Positions 1-8,097 are shown, numbered from the stretch's first letter. The stretch: DNA of 64,000 bases from Bradyrhizobium erythrophlei (GCF_900129425.1 NZ_LT670817.1:1-64000), one strand, 5' to 3'. Program-made: numbers and translations. The notes: generated from the letters alone by a model not told the origin.

Positions 1-8
1 AGGGTGTC

Positions 9-797
9 ATGATCCCCGTATTCCCGGATACCAAGGTCGCCCTGAAGGGCAAGAAGGGCCTCATCGTCGGCATCGCCAACGACCAATCGATCGCCTGGGG
101 GTGCGGCAAGGCTTTTCGCGCGCTCGGGGCTGATCTCGCCGTGACCTATCTGAACGAGCGCGCCAAGAAGCATGTCGAGCCGCTTGCGCAGGCATTGGAG
201 GCGCCGATCTTCATGCCGCTGGATGTCATGGTCGAGGGCCAGACGGAGCAGGTGTTCGAACGGATCGGGAAGGAATGGGGGCAGCTCGATTTCCTGCTTC
301 ACTCGATCGCCTTCTCCCCGAAGGAGGCGCTCCATGGACGCGTGGTGGACGTCGGCCGCGAAGGCTTCCTCAAGACGATGGATGTCTCGTGCTGGTCGTT
401 CATGCGAATGGCCCATCTGGCCGAGCCATTGATGAAGAATGGCGGATCCATGTTCACCATGACCTATTACGGCAGCCAAATGGTGGTGGAGAATTACAAC
501 GTGATGGGTGTGGCTAAAGCGGCCCTCGAATCTGCCGTTCGCTACATGGCCGCGGAACTGGGCCCGAAGGGCATCCGCGTTCACGCGATCTCGCCCGGGC
601 CGCTCGCCACGCGCGCAGCATCGGGGATCCCCGACTTTGACGAACTGATGGACAAGGCGCAATCGAAGGCGCCGACGCGCAGTCTTGTCAGCATCGACGA
701 CGTCGGCAATGCAACGGCATTTCTGGCGCTCGACGGTGCCAAGCTCATTACGGGCGGCGTCATGTATATCGATGGCGGCTATCACATCATCGATTGA
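9..797 (+). CDS. fabI: Enoyl-ACP reductase, FabI type
   Basis: This is a 262-residue short-chain dehydrogenase of the FabI class, which reduces trans-2-enoyl-ACP with NAD(P)H in the last step of each fatty acid elongation cycle in the cytoplasm. The N-terminal cofactor loop (GIANDQSIAWG, residues 21-31) has the extended FabI form rather than the plain SDR glycine motif. The catalytic pattern Tyr163-x6-Lys170 is present, with a second Tyr pair at 153-154. The C-terminus ends in the usual YIDGGYHIID. Length fits FabI. Only eight bases precede the ATG, so promoter and ribosome site cannot be judged. It converges on the maoC/CoA-transferase genes. Bradyrhizobia carry several FabI copies, so whether this is the housekeeping copy or a specialised paralogue is open. 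Confidence 0.9.
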   Translation: MIPVFPDTKVALKGKKGLIVGIANDQSIAWGCGKAFRALGADLAVTYLNERAKKHVEPLAQALEAPIFMPLDVMVEGQTEQVFERIGKEWGQLDFLLHSIAFSPKEALHGRVVDVGREGFLKTMDVSCWSFMRMAHLAEPLMKNGGSMFTMTYYGSQMVVENYNVMGVAKAALESAVRYMAAELGPKGIRVHAISPGPLATRAASGIPDFDELMDKAQSKAPTRSLVSIDDVGNATAFLALDGAKLITGGVMYIDGGYHIID

Positions 798-826
798 GGG
801 GTGATCGGCACGCTTGGGCGAGCCGC

Positions 827-1285
827 TCAGCGATAGTGCAGGGCGATCAGCTCGGCGACGCAGGCGGGGCGTTTGCCACCGTCGATCTCGATCACAAGAT
901 GATAGTTCACGCGCAAGCCATCGGGCGGTACGTCCTCGGCTTCGGCAATCGTGATGCGGCCGCGCAGCCTTGAACCGGCCGGCACCGGCGCCAGGTACCG
1001 TATCCTGTCCGCACCGTAGTTCAGTGTATTGCGCAGACCTTTCAGGCCAATCACCGACCGAATGAACAGCGGCGCGAGCGCGAGCGACAATAGGCCGTGG
1101 GCAATGGTGCTGCCGCCGGGCAACTCCTTCTTCGCGCGCTCCTGGTCGACATGGATCCACTGTTCGTCGCAGGTTGCTTCCGCGAAGAGGTTGATTCGGT
1201 CCTGCGAGACTTCGATCCAGTCGCTCGTGCCGATCTCGGTGCCGACCGCGGATTTAATTTCGTTGAAGTCACTGAATATCCGCAT
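827..1285 (-). CDS. MaoC-like hydratase
   Basis: A 152-residue single hot-dog-fold protein of the MaoC family (enoyl-CoA or 3-hydroxyacyl-CoA hydratase class). Near residue 30 the family signature is visible: AEATCDEQWIHVD followed by GGSTIAHGLLSLALAP, giving the Asp/His pair used for water activation. It is the last gene of a minus-strand run behind both CoA-transferase subunits, 13 bp after scoB. That context suggests acyl-CoA or polyhydroxybutyrate metabolism; a PhaJ-like (R)-hydratase role is possible but cannot be told from sequence alone. Confidence 0.85.
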   Translation of the reverse strand: MRIFSDFNEIKSAVGTEIGTSDWIEVSQDRINLFAEATCDEQWIHVDQERAKKELPGGSTIAHGLLSLALAPLFIRSVIGLKGLRNTLNYGADRIRYLAPVPAGSRLRGRITIAEAEDVPPDGLRVNYHLVIEIDGGKRPACVAELIALHYR

Positions 1286-1298
1286 GTGCGTTACCTGC

Positions 1299-1949
1299 TT
1301 AGATATTCATCTCGGGGACGCTGTCGGGAATGTCGAGCTCGGCGTCGGTTACGGCCACGACCTCGGCGATGCTGACATTCGGTGCGGTTTCCAGCAGCGT
1401 CGCTTTACCGTCGGGGAAGGCGATGACAGCCATGTCCGTCACGACCAGGCTTACCGGCCTTGTCGATGTTAGCGGCAGGGTGCATTTGGCAACGATCTTC
1501 GATTTTCCTTTCGCGGCGTGCTGCATGGCGACGATAACCCGCTTGGCGCCGCTGACGAGGTCCATCGCTCCGCCCATGCCGGGCACCATCTTGCCGGGGA
1601 TCATCCAGTTGGCCAGCTGTCCATGTGCGTCGACCTGAAGGCCACCCAGCACGGTTACATCGACATGGCCGCCGCGGATCAATCCGAAGGACATCGCGCT
1701 GTCGAAAGTGCTGGCACCAGGCAGGGCGCTGATCGGGCGGCCGCCCGCATCGGTCAGGAGCGGGTGAGTCATCCCTTGCTCCGGTATCGGTCCGGTACCG
1801 ATCAATCCGTTTTCCGACTGAAAGAACACCTTGAGCTCAGGCGGAACATAGTTGGCGACCAGCGTCGGAATGCCGATCCCCAGATTCACAAGGTCGCCGG
1901 CATGGAGCTCCCGCGCGACACGCCGGGCGATGATTATCTGTGCATCCAT
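1299..1949 (-). CDS. scoB: 3-oxoacid CoA-transferase subunit B
   Basis: The 216-residue beta subunit of a family I CoA-transferase (ScoB/AtoA type), which moves CoA between succinyl-CoA (or acetyl-CoA) and a 3-oxoacid such as acetoacetate. The catalytic glutamate is in the SENGLIG motif near residue 46, preceded by NLGIGIPT and followed by the GASTFDSAMSFGLIRGGH segment typical of the subunit. It is three bases downstream of the alpha subunit, so the two are almost certainly translated together. Which acyl acceptor is used cannot be decided here. Confidence 0.92.
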   Translation of the reverse strand: MDAQIIIARRVARELHAGDLVNLGIGIPTLVANYVPPELKVFFQSENGLIGTGPIPEQGMTHPLLTDAGGRPISALPGASTFDSAMSFGLIRGGHVDVTVLGGLQVDAHGQLANWMIPGKMVPGMGGAMDLVSGAKRVIVAMQHAAKGKSKIVAKCTLPLTSTRPVSLVVTDMAVIAFPDGKATLLETAPNVSIAEVVAVTDAELDIPDSVPEMNI

Positions 1950-1952
1950 GGT

Positions 1953-2600
1953 TCACCCGTTCGTAATGAGGTAGTCGACGAGCGGCGCCGGGGTCACGAC
2001 GTGGTCGGGTGCGATGACGCCCACCGGCACGATGTGTTCCGCCGTCACGATGACGGTATCGGCCGCCATCGCCATGATGGGATTGAAGTTGCGTGCAGTC
2101 AGCGCGTAGGTGAGGTTGCCGAGATAATCTGCCAGAAAGGCGTGAACCAGGGCGAACTTCGCCCGCAGCGCGGTTTCGAGCAGAAACGTCGTTCCGGCTA
2201 CCTCGATCTGGCGCTTGCCTTCGGCAACCAGGGTGCCGACGCCGGTCGGCGTGAGCACCCCTCCGAGACCGCAACCACCGGCACGAATGCGCTCGACAAA
2301 TGTCCCCTGAGGTACGAGATCGACCGCGACCTGGTTGGCCAGCATCTGCTGCTGCGCCTTCGGATTGAGGCCGATGTGGGTTGCGGTCAGGCGCGATACG
2401 AGAGTCGCATCGAACAGCTTGCCAACGCCTTTCCCGGGTACGGCAGCGTCGTTGCTGATCACCGAAAGTCCGGTCTTTCTCTGCCTGACGATTTCGTCGA
2501 GCAGGCGTTCCGGTGTTCCAACACCCATGAATCCGCCGACCATGATGCTCGCTCCGGGCGGGATCATCGCAACGGCTTCTTCAACGACAACGGCCCTCAT
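1953..2600 (-). CDS. scoA: 3-oxoacid CoA-transferase subunit A
   Basis: The 215-residue alpha subunit of the same CoA-transferase. The GGFMGVGTPERLLD segment near the N-terminus and the GxGLGGVLTPTGVGT and NFNPIMA segments are standard for ScoA/AtoD proteins. The reading frame is open for 52 codons upstream, but I start at the ATG at 2600 because it has a GGAG ribosome site nine bases before it and gives the normal family N-terminus (MRAVVVEEAVAMIPPG). A perfect FixK-type box lies 80 bp upstream (2680-2693), so the scoA-scoB-maoC run is probably induced at low oxygen. Confidence 0.92.
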   Translation of the reverse strand: MRAVVVEEAVAMIPPGASIMVGGFMGVGTPERLLDEIVRQRKTGLSVISNDAAVPGKGVGKLFDATLVSRLTATHIGLNPKAQQQMLANQVAVDLVPQGTFVERIRAGGCGLGGVLTPTGVGTLVAEGKRQIEVAGTTFLLETALRAKFALVHAFLADYLGNLTYALTARNFNPIMAMAADTVIVTAEHIVPVGVIAPDHVVTPAPLVDYLITNG

Positions 2601-2908
2601 GATTGAAACTCCAGTCAGTAAGCGATCAATGAAAGGGCGGAAGCTACCGTGATGTTGATGAAGCCCATCAGCGCTCCTTTGATCTGCATCAAGGCTTTCG
2701 GCTATTCCGCGCGAGGAATGGTATCGCCGACTCCTTCGAGCGCTTCGGCCCAGCAATGCCGGACTGCCGGCTCATCGTTATGCCCAGCATCGGGCATTCG
2801 ATGAATCTTGAACTGCCGGCCCTCTATGCCGGCTATTCGGTGCCTGGTTCGGGGGACTTGCAAAGTAGTCGAAATCGGTTCGTTCTTCGAAAAAGAGAGG
2901 AGTTAGCC
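2601..2908. other. Divergent intergenic region scoA / phasin
   Basis: These 308 bp separate the scoA start (minus) from the phasin start (plus). They hold the FixK-like box at 2680-2693 and the ribosome sites of both genes. The upstream in-frame extension of the phasin frame to 2756 has no ribosome site and no phasin-like residues, so I do not count it as coding. Confidence 0.6.
2680..2693. promoter_or_regulatory. FixK/FNR-type box (perfect)
   Basis: TTGATCTGCATCAA is a perfect TTGAT-N4-ATCAA palindrome. It is 80 bp before scoA (minus) and 216 bp before the phasin (plus), so scoA is the more likely target. Confidence 0.8.
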
Positions 2909-3259
2909 ATGTCAGACGCCGACCTTTCCGCCGACAAAGTCCGTACGATGCTGACCGAAAGTCTCGAGCGCCTTCGAAAGGCCAGCGCAGAGTATTTCGA
3001 ATTGCTCGAGAAGGGCCTGAGTACTTCGCAGCTACCGGTCGCCGACCAGGCCAAGCAATTCTGTGGCTACATGCAACGCAATGTCACCGCAACATTTGAT
3101 CTCGGCGAAAAGCTGATCCAAGCCAAGGATATGCAGGACGCCGTCAAGATCCAGTCCCAATTTTTCCAGGACCAGATGCGATCGCTGACCGACCATGCAA
3201 AGAGCATGGGCGAGTCTGTCATGAAGGCTGCGACGGGCGTCTCTACCCCAAAGAGCTGA
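2909..3259 (+). CDS. Phasin family protein
   Basis: A 116-residue, mostly helical protein of the phasin_2 type, which coats polyhydroxyalkanoate granules. The amphipathic repeats (LRKASAEYFELLEKGL, QAKQFCGYMQRNVTATFDLGEKLIQAKDMQDAVKIQ split by short turns) and the ending with QSQFFQDQMRSLTDHAKSMG are typical. I start at the ATG at 2909 because it follows AGAGAGGAG at good spacing; the longer frame from 2756 adds 51 residues without phasin character. The neighbouring CoA-transferase and MaoC genes fit a polyhydroxybutyrate theme. Confidence 0.85.
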   Translation: MSDADLSADKVRTMLTESLERLRKASAEYFELLEKGLSTSQLPVADQAKQFCGYMQRNVTATFDLGEKLIQAKDMQDAVKIQSQFFQDQMRSLTDHAKSMGESVMKAATGVSTPKS

Positions 3260-3323
3260 AGGCAGTGGCAGGGCCGGCCGAGGCGAACATCCCTCTGCCG
3301 GCCCGATCAAGCTTGGGACGGCT

Positions 3324-3833
3324 ATGGTGCTTCAATTTCTGGTCGGCTGCATCGTCAGCGTGATCAACATCATGATCCATGCGCTGGTGACCGTCGGCGC
3401 GGTCGGCATTGCCCGCTCCGCGGGGTTGCGGCAAACCGAGCGTCCGAGGTTGCATCTGATGGCCGTGATGGTCGGCACCGCAGCTGCCCTGATGGTGGCC
3501 CACACGCTCGAGGTTTTCGTCTGGGCGCTGGCCTATGCGATCGTCGGTGCGGCGCCTGCCGGCAGCGGCCTGCTGTATTTCGCCTTCGTCAATTACACCA
3601 CGCTCGGTTACGGCGACATTACGCCAGTGCAAGCGTGGCGGCTGACCGGGCCGATGACCGCGATGAACGGTATCCTGATGTTCGGCTGGTCGACCGCCGT
3701 CCTGTTCGAGGTGCTGCGCAAGACGCTTGAGCATCTCGCATCGATCGACGCCCGCGGGTTCAGTTCTGCAGATCGAGACCGGCGAGCTGCTGGCGGTCCA
3801 GAAGCACGATCTGGCGCTGATTGGCGCCGATGA
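3324..3833 (+). CDS. Small potassium channel protein (Ion_trans_2)
   Basis: A 169-residue membrane protein with hydrophobic helices around residues 5-30, 45-75 and 108-130. Between the second and third lies a pore loop with TTLGYGD (residues 92-98), the K+ selectivity filter. Only one pore unit is present, so a tetramer is expected. There is no RCK/TrkA ligand domain in the C-terminus, which is short and basic. The gene's last 74 bases overlap, tail to tail, the 3' end of the Crp/Fnr regulator gene on the other strand. In bradyrhizobia such small channels often sit among stress genes, but the specific role is unknown. Confidence 0.85.
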   Translation: MVLQFLVGCIVSVINIMIHALVTVGAVGIARSAGLRQTERPRLHLMAVMVGTAAALMVAHTLEVFVWALAYAIVGAAPAGSGLLYFAFVNYTTLGYGDITPVQAWRLTGPMTAMNGILMFGWSTAVLFEVLRKTLEHLASIDARGFSSADRDRRAAGGPEARSGADWRR

Positions 3834-4443
3834 ATCCGAGGATGCCGAGTTCATGCAGCCGCGACAGCGCGCGAGACACCGTTTCCAGGGTCAGGCCGAG
3901 ATAATCGGCAATGTCACGCCGAGACATCGGCAGCGCCATGACGCCGGCCGCCGTCAGCCGCCTGTCCATCTCGATCAGGAAGGCGGCGACCCGCTCCAGG
4001 GAAGTCTTGCGGCCGAGCAGGAGCATGTGATCTTCGGCATGCTGCAAGTTGTTCGTGGTCATGCCGAGCAGGTTTCGCGAGACCAGCGCATCGCTCTCAG
4101 CCACCAACTCAAGGCTGCGCCGCTTGACCAGGCGAACCGTGGTGTTCACGATCGCCTCCGCCGTAAACCGGTGCTCGCTTCCGTTTTCCAGTCCGAAAAT
4201 ATCGCCGGCCAGGTGAAACGCGCCGATCTGGCGACGGCCGTCCGAAAGCAGCTTATAGCTTCGGACCGCACCAATCTTGACCTGATAGACGAATTCCGCG
4301 GGCTCCTTTTCGCCGAAGATTTCGGTTCCCTTTTTATAGGTAAATTCGCTTAAACTGACGACAGGATTTGAATAACTCCCCATGCCGAGTGCATCGAGAG
4401 TAATGGGGCGGGCTGCCGGATCGTTGGTGATGCGAGCAAACAT
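3760..4443 (-). CDS. Crp/Fnr family regulator, FixK type
   Basis: A 227-residue Crp/Fnr transcription factor. The cyclic-nucleotide-like beta-roll (about residues 25-140) is followed by a dimer helix and a C-terminal HTH (MSRRDIADYLGLTLETVSRA), whose recognition helix has the E-x-x-S-R pattern used by FNR and FixK to read TTGAT half-sites. There are no cysteines at all, so unlike FNR it cannot hold an Fe-S cluster; this is a FixK-like class. I start at 4443, where AGGAG precedes the ATG; the frame is open 48 codons further upstream. The FixJ-like gene stands next to it, divergent, and matching boxes are scattered over the next 14 kb. It is a good candidate for the regulator of those boxes, though a FixK2 elsewhere could also bind them. 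Confidence 0.9.
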   Translation of the reverse strand: MFARITNDPAARPITLDALGMGSYSNPVVSLSEFTYKKGTEIFGEKEPAEFVYQVKIGAVRSYKLLSDGRRQIGAFHLAGDIFGLENGSEHRFTAEAIVNTTVRLVKRRSLELVAESDALVSRNLLGMTTNNLQHAEDHMLLLGRKTSLERVAAFLIEMDRRLTAAGVMALPMSRRDIADYLGLTLETVSRALSRLHELGILGFIGANQRQIVLLDRQQLAGLDLQN

Positions 4444-4861
4444 GGGCCAACTCCTGAACTGGCATCGGGGTGGTCTGTTTCCCTCCAGGAAGCATTTCAT
4501 CGCAAGGAATGCGCCGCCGTGTTCCCATTCCCGCTGAAGTTGATTGTCGGCGAAGGCAGTATTTTTAGCCATTGTCCGAACGTGCATTGTACCAAGGGAC
4601 AGGTCTGGTATACGGTGCCGGGAATGAAAAGACCGGTACTGGTACAGCCGTGTCGGGCAGACGACGTATCGGCCTCGCGGGTTTAGATGTTCTGATCTGC
4701 GGAACTCTTCGGCTAGTTGTTGCCGCTCAAATGGTTGGGTTGGTCATCGCCTTGAAGGAGCAGTTTCCCAATGCTCAAGGGCGATCGGATGCGATCCCGG
4801 AGTGATTGAGGTAATCCAGAGAGATCTCAGCAGGTTTGGATCTGACGGCAGGGAGGGAAGA
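4444..4861. other. Divergent region between FixK-like and FixJ-like genes
   Basis: About 420 bp with the ribosome sites of both flanking genes. A 77-codon frame (4572-4805, plus) starts with no clear ribosome site and has no family features; I regard it as non-coding. I see no convincing FixK box here. It must hold the promoters of both regulators. Confidence 0.5.
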
Positions 4862-5494
4862 TTGCCTGGCCTTGTTCTGGTGGTAGACGACGATGCTTCA
4901 TTTCGTACGGCAGTCGAACGTCGCCTGAAACTTGCGGGCTATGAAGTCGAAACCTATTCGTCGTCCCAACAACTGCTGGATCGCCTGGCGGGCGTTGAAG
5001 AGCCGGGATGCATCCTGCTCGACGTAAAGATGCCGGGACTGAGCGGCCCCGAACTGCAAAGTCGCCTCGTCGAACTCGGTTCGCTCCTGCCGATCATTTT
5101 CGTCACCGGACATGCCGACACTCCGACGACCGTGCGAGCTATCAAGGCGGGCGCTGAGGATTTTCTGACCAAGCCGGTATCGTCGGAACAACTGATCGAT
5201 GCGATCGAACGCGCCATGGTGCGCTGCGAGTTCGCGTGCCGCCAACGAAGCAAGTTCAATTCCCTTCACGCTCTTGTTGCCACATTGACTCCGCGCGAGC
5301 GCCAGGTGTTCGATTTGGTTGTGCGTGGCAAGATTAACAAGCAAATTGCCCATGAGCTGGGAGCGACCGAGCGCACGGTAAAAGCGCATCGCCATCAGGT
5401 GATGGAAAAGATGCGAGTGCACTCGCTCGCGGAACTGGTTTCGAACGCGGAGCGACTCGGCATGCTCGATCCCGATCTCAGTTCCGGCAGCTAA
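4862..5494 (+). CDS. FixJ-like two-component response regulator
   Basis: A receiver plus LuxR-type HTH protein. In the 210-residue form starting with TTG at 4862, the phosphoacceptor is Asp54 (CILLDVKMPG), the switch Thr is in VTGHADTP, and Lys104 is in FLTKP. The HTH spans about 143-200 (LTPRERQVFDLVVRGKINKQ, TERTVKAHRHQVMEKM). I prefer TTG at 4862 because GGGAGGGAAG is just before it and the receiver starts at once; a GTG at 4802 in frame would add 20 residues but has a poor ribosome site. The organisation matches FixJ/TodT family regulators, which activate fixK-type genes. No cognate FixL is adjacent. Confidence 0.9.
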   Translation: MPGLVLVVDDDASFRTAVERRLKLAGYEVETYSSSQQLLDRLAGVEEPGCILLDVKMPGLSGPELQSRLVELGSLLPIIFVTGHADTPTTVRAIKAGAEDFLTKPVSSEQLIDAIERAMVRCEFACRQRSKFNSLHALVATLTPRERQVFDLVVRGKINKQIAHELGATERTVKAHRHQVMEKMRVHSLAELVSNAERLGMLDPDLSSGS

Positions 5495-5539
5495 GTGCGG
5501 CAATCCTGTACAGAAGGACAATATGAAAGTCTATTGAGG

Positions 5540-6067
5540 ATGATTAACCAAGAGCGCGAGAGGCTCTCGCGCTTGTCTACTGACAAGGTCGTCCAGCCAT
5601 GGTCGTCCAGGATTTTGGGTCGTCCAGTATTTTTGGAACCGGCCGAAAAGCGTGCCCTGGCAAAATCGTTGAGAACCCGAAGGCCGAATATCTTGTCGAC
5701 ACGCAATTCGATTTTTGTCGTGGACGATGATCCGTCAATACGCATGGGCGTGAAACGGCTGTTGATAGAACACGGCTTCAACGCAGCACTGTTCGATTCC
5801 GGTGCCTCGCTGCTCAGCTGTGCCGATTTCGGCGAAGCATTTTGCATTATCCTTGATATCGGTCTGAACGATCAGTCTGGAATAGACTTGCGCCGCCAAC
5901 TCTTGAATAAGGATATCAATCTGCCGGTCATCTTTATCACCGGCAATGACAGTGATGCGAACCGCTCAGCCGCGATAGACTCGGGATGCATCGCCTACCT
6001 GACCAAGCCATTCTCGGCAAGATCACTTATCGAGCCGATAGAAAGAGCGCGCGAAGCGATATTCTAG
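5540..6067 (+). CDS. Receiver-only response regulator
   Basis: A single receiver domain without any DNA-binding output. IFVVDDDPSIRMG opens the domain, the phosphoacceptor Asp is in CIILDIGLND, the Thr in VIFITGND and the Lys in YLTKPF. The start is uncertain: GTG 5495 directly abuts the previous stop, ATG 5540 has GAGG touching it, and TTG 5693 would give a bare receiver of about 125 residues. The 50-70 residue N-terminal part has no recognisable feature. It follows the FixJ-like gene within 45 bp and is probably co-transcribed. It may act as a phosphate sink or a partner for the same kinase (inference). Confidence 0.75.
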   Translation: MINQERERLSRLSTDKVVQPWSSRILGRPVFLEPAEKRALAKSLRTRRPNILSTRNSIFVVDDDPSIRMGVKRLLIEHGFNAALFDSGASLLSCADFGEAFCIILDIGLNDQSGIDLRRQLLNKDINLPVIFITGNDSDANRSAAIDSGCIAYLTKPFSARSLIEPIERAREAIF

Positions 6068-6083
6068 CACGATCTTCCGCCTC

Positions 6084-6713
6084 TCATTCATCAATGTCCT
6101 GTTCGAGTGTCTGCGCCGGCGCACCCTTATGGATAGAGGCGAACTGGGCAAGCGGCAGCGACGTCGTGAGCAACAGCAGGTTCGAATCCACGAATTCCAG
6201 CCGCAGCGTTCGTCCCGAATCCATTTCCTTGACCATCTTCGGGTCTGCCACGGTGCCCGCGATGCAGGCGTTGGTCAGGCACCAGGTATAAGGCACGCTA
6301 TGGGGCTCGCCTTGGTCGATCGTAAGTTTGGCCGGCTTCGGCAGATACATGCCGACAGGAGAAAACACCTGCAGCCGTGCAGTGGGGTCGCCCTCACGCT
6401 CGACGATATCGACGCGGACCGCCACCTGGCCGGTCGTGAACGTGCCGGTGATCGAAGTCCGGCAAAGCGTTTTTGAGCCGCCAGGTTTGAAACAGAGTTT
6501 TCGCCAGTCTCCATACGTGATGTCCTTCACCTCCCGCTGGCCGCGGGGCGCAATTTCGGTGCCCCCGGCTTTGGGTGCGGCGGTCGGATTCTGTTGCGAC
6601 GCCGCTCGCTGATTGGACGCGACGCTCGCGACCGCTACCAATAAGAGGGTCGCGAAGGAATGCTTCGCATATGTGCTTCCTGACCGCGTTTCAGTGCGAT
6701 GTGAGTTCGTCAT
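6084..6713 (-). CDS. Invasion-associated locus B (IalB) family protein
   Basis: A 209-residue exported protein. A signal peptide covers about residues 17-38 (FATLLLVAVASVASNQRAAS). The mature part has the IalB pattern: YGDWRKLCFK, then SKTLCRTSI, a central VDIVEREGD, and the pair WCLTNACIAG, giving four cysteines that probably form two disulphides. IalB proteins are periplasmic or outer-membrane associated; in non-pathogenic rhizobia the role is unknown. It is 27 bp downstream of the hydrolase gene and is probably the last gene of a three-gene minus-strand operon that starts at 8097 under a FixK-type box. Confidence 0.88.
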   Translation of the reverse strand: MTNSHRTETRSGSTYAKHSFATLLLVAVASVASNQRAASQQNPTAAPKAGGTEIAPRGQREVKDITYGDWRKLCFKPGGSKTLCRTSITGTFTTGQVAVRVDIVEREGDPTARLQVFSPVGMYLPKPAKLTIDQGEPHSVPYTWCLTNACIAGTVADPKMVKEMDSGRTLRLEFVDSNLLLLTTSLPLAQFASIHKGAPAQTLEQDIDE

Positions 6714-6740
6714 TGTTATGCCTCCAGGCTTCGGTCCTTG

Positions 6741-7625
6741 CTATCTCTGCTCATCGAGGAACTTCGTCACCAGCGGCGACCAGATCGGAATGGCATCGGG
6801 AGAGCCGATGAAAAAATGCCCGTCGTCGCCGAACGGCGGCAGCAAACGATATTCGGCCTTGCCGCCTGCGGCGGTAAAGGCCTCGTGCATACGTTTCGAC
6901 AGGGCCGGACCGAAGAAGGTATCGTTCTCGATATAGATCCACAGCATCGGCACGCGCGACGTGCGGCCGAACTCGCCGGTTGTTTCGACCAATTTGTCGG
7001 GCGCACAATTATTGTTTGGCTTGCCGTCGACACGGCCGCCTCGGCCGGCGGCAAAGGTGATGATCGCCTTGACCTGGGGCGGGTTCAGGCTTGAAAGCGC
7101 GATCGAGGCCCACCCACCAGCGGATTGTCCGACGACAATGACGTCGTTCGGCACGATGCGCTTTTCGGCGGCCATATAGTCGATGATCCAGAGGTCAACC
7201 TGCGCAACGGCCAGGCCGGGAGCGCGGAAATTGGGATTGCTGCATTTTCCGACCTTCGAGAAGAACGGGCCGTAGAGAGCATGCTCGGGTATGTCGATCG
7301 CCGCTGCGCCATATCCGGTGCCGACGGGGGCCACCACGAGGTAGCCACGTTTGGCAAACCACTTGGCCGCGTCGCGGAATTCCACGAGCGGGAAAAAGCT
7401 GCGGCCGGTTGGATTCATCGAAACGCCATGATTCATGATCGCAAGCGGGAACGGTCCGTCGCCGACAGGCCGCACCACATAGGCGAACATCGGGAGCGGC
7501 AGCGGAAGCGCCCAGATTTCTTCCTGGATGGATGCGGCCTGATTTTCCGCGCGCGACGACGTGATCAGGGTGGCGCATAACAGCAGGAACGCTACTGCCA
7601 GGGTCCGTAACCTCTGCTCACACAT
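6741..7625 (-). CDS. Exported alpha/beta hydrolase
   Basis: A 294-residue alpha/beta hydrolase with a signal peptide (about 1-26, ending SSRAENQA). The nucleophile elbow is VGQSAGG near residue 167, the acid is probably Asp in YIENDTFFG, and the catalytic His is in FGDDGHFFIG, so the triad is complete. The N-terminal NHGVSMNPTGR region may give the oxyanion hole. It resembles dienelactone-hydrolase-like or platelet-activating-factor-acetylhydrolase-like periplasmic enzymes; the substrate cannot be told. It is 37 bp behind the AspT-like gene and 27 bp before the IalB gene, the middle gene of a probable operon. Confidence 0.82.
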   Translation of the reverse strand: MCEQRLRTLAVAFLLLCATLITSSRAENQAASIQEEIWALPLPLPMFAYVVRPVGDGPFPLAIMNHGVSMNPTGRSFFPLVEFRDAAKWFAKRGYLVVAPVGTGYGAAAIDIPEHALYGPFFSKVGKCSNPNFRAPGLAVAQVDLWIIDYMAAEKRIVPNDVIVVGQSAGGWASIALSSLNPPQVKAIITFAAGRGGRVDGKPNNNCAPDKLVETTGEFGRTSRVPMLWIYIENDTFFGPALSKRMHEAFTAAGGKAEYRLLPPFGDDGHFFIGSPDAIPIWSPLVTKFLDEQR

Positions 7626-7662
7626 GTGATCACTCCCTCAATTTTCGCACCAACGGATCTCT

Positions 7663-8097
7663 TCAGCCAACAAAGGTGCAATCCACGATGATCAGGCCAA
7701 GCACGGTCAGAACAACGTTGCCGATAGCGTAAGGCCCGGCGGCGCCAAGCACCGGCGTCTGGCTCTCGGCGATCTCGCAGCATCCGGTCACGGCGGCGTC
7801 GACCATCATGGCCGCGGCGAGTGCGCCACAGGTGACTTCGCTCAAGGAGGCAAAGAACTCGGGCTCCGACCGGTAGCCGATGGTGAACACGAACAGGTTA
7901 AAGAGAATGCCCCTCAGCACCGGAGGAAATGTGAAGGGGCCGAGTTGCGCTGTGAGGACGGCGACGATCAGCATGCACGCCGTCGTGCCGATCGCAAATC
8001 CGCGAACTTTGGCGCGGCCCAGGATGGTGCCGATGGCGACCGCCAAGAGCAGAAAGATTTCCGGGGCGGTGGAGATGATCCACCTGACACTGGCCAT
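7663..8097 (-). CDS. AspT/YidE-like membrane protein, shortened
   Basis: A 144-residue hydrophobic protein resembling one duplication domain of aspartate:alanine exchangers (AspT/YidE/YbjL). The N-terminal half fits well (TILGRAKVRGFAIGTTA, then GILFNLFVFTIGYRSEPEFF). After LAAAMMVDAAVTG it jumps to SQTPVLGAAGPYAIGNVV, the end of a normal domain, so roughly 50-60 residues seem to be missing. Full AspT proteins have two such domains and cytosolic TrkA_C modules, none of which are here. The ATG at 8097 begins MASVRWIISTAPE. A perfect FixK-type box is 65 bp upstream. It may be a stripped-down functional protein or a decaying gene. Confidence 0.7.
   Translation of the reverse strand: MASVRWIISTAPEIFLLLAVAIGTILGRAKVRGFAIGTTACMLIVAVLTAQLGPFTFPPVLRGILFNLFVFTIGYRSEPEFFASLSEVTCGALAAAMMVDAAVTGCCEIAESQTPVLGAAGPYAIGNVVLTVLGLIIVDCTFVG

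Noticed and set aside
1518..2606. 362-codon plus-strand frame opposite the CoA-transferase genes
   Set aside because: Antisense shadow; both real genes on the minus strand have family motifs and ribosome sites.
4572..4805. 77-codon frame before the FixJ-like gene
   Set aside because: No ribosome site, no family match, and it fills the expected promoter region.
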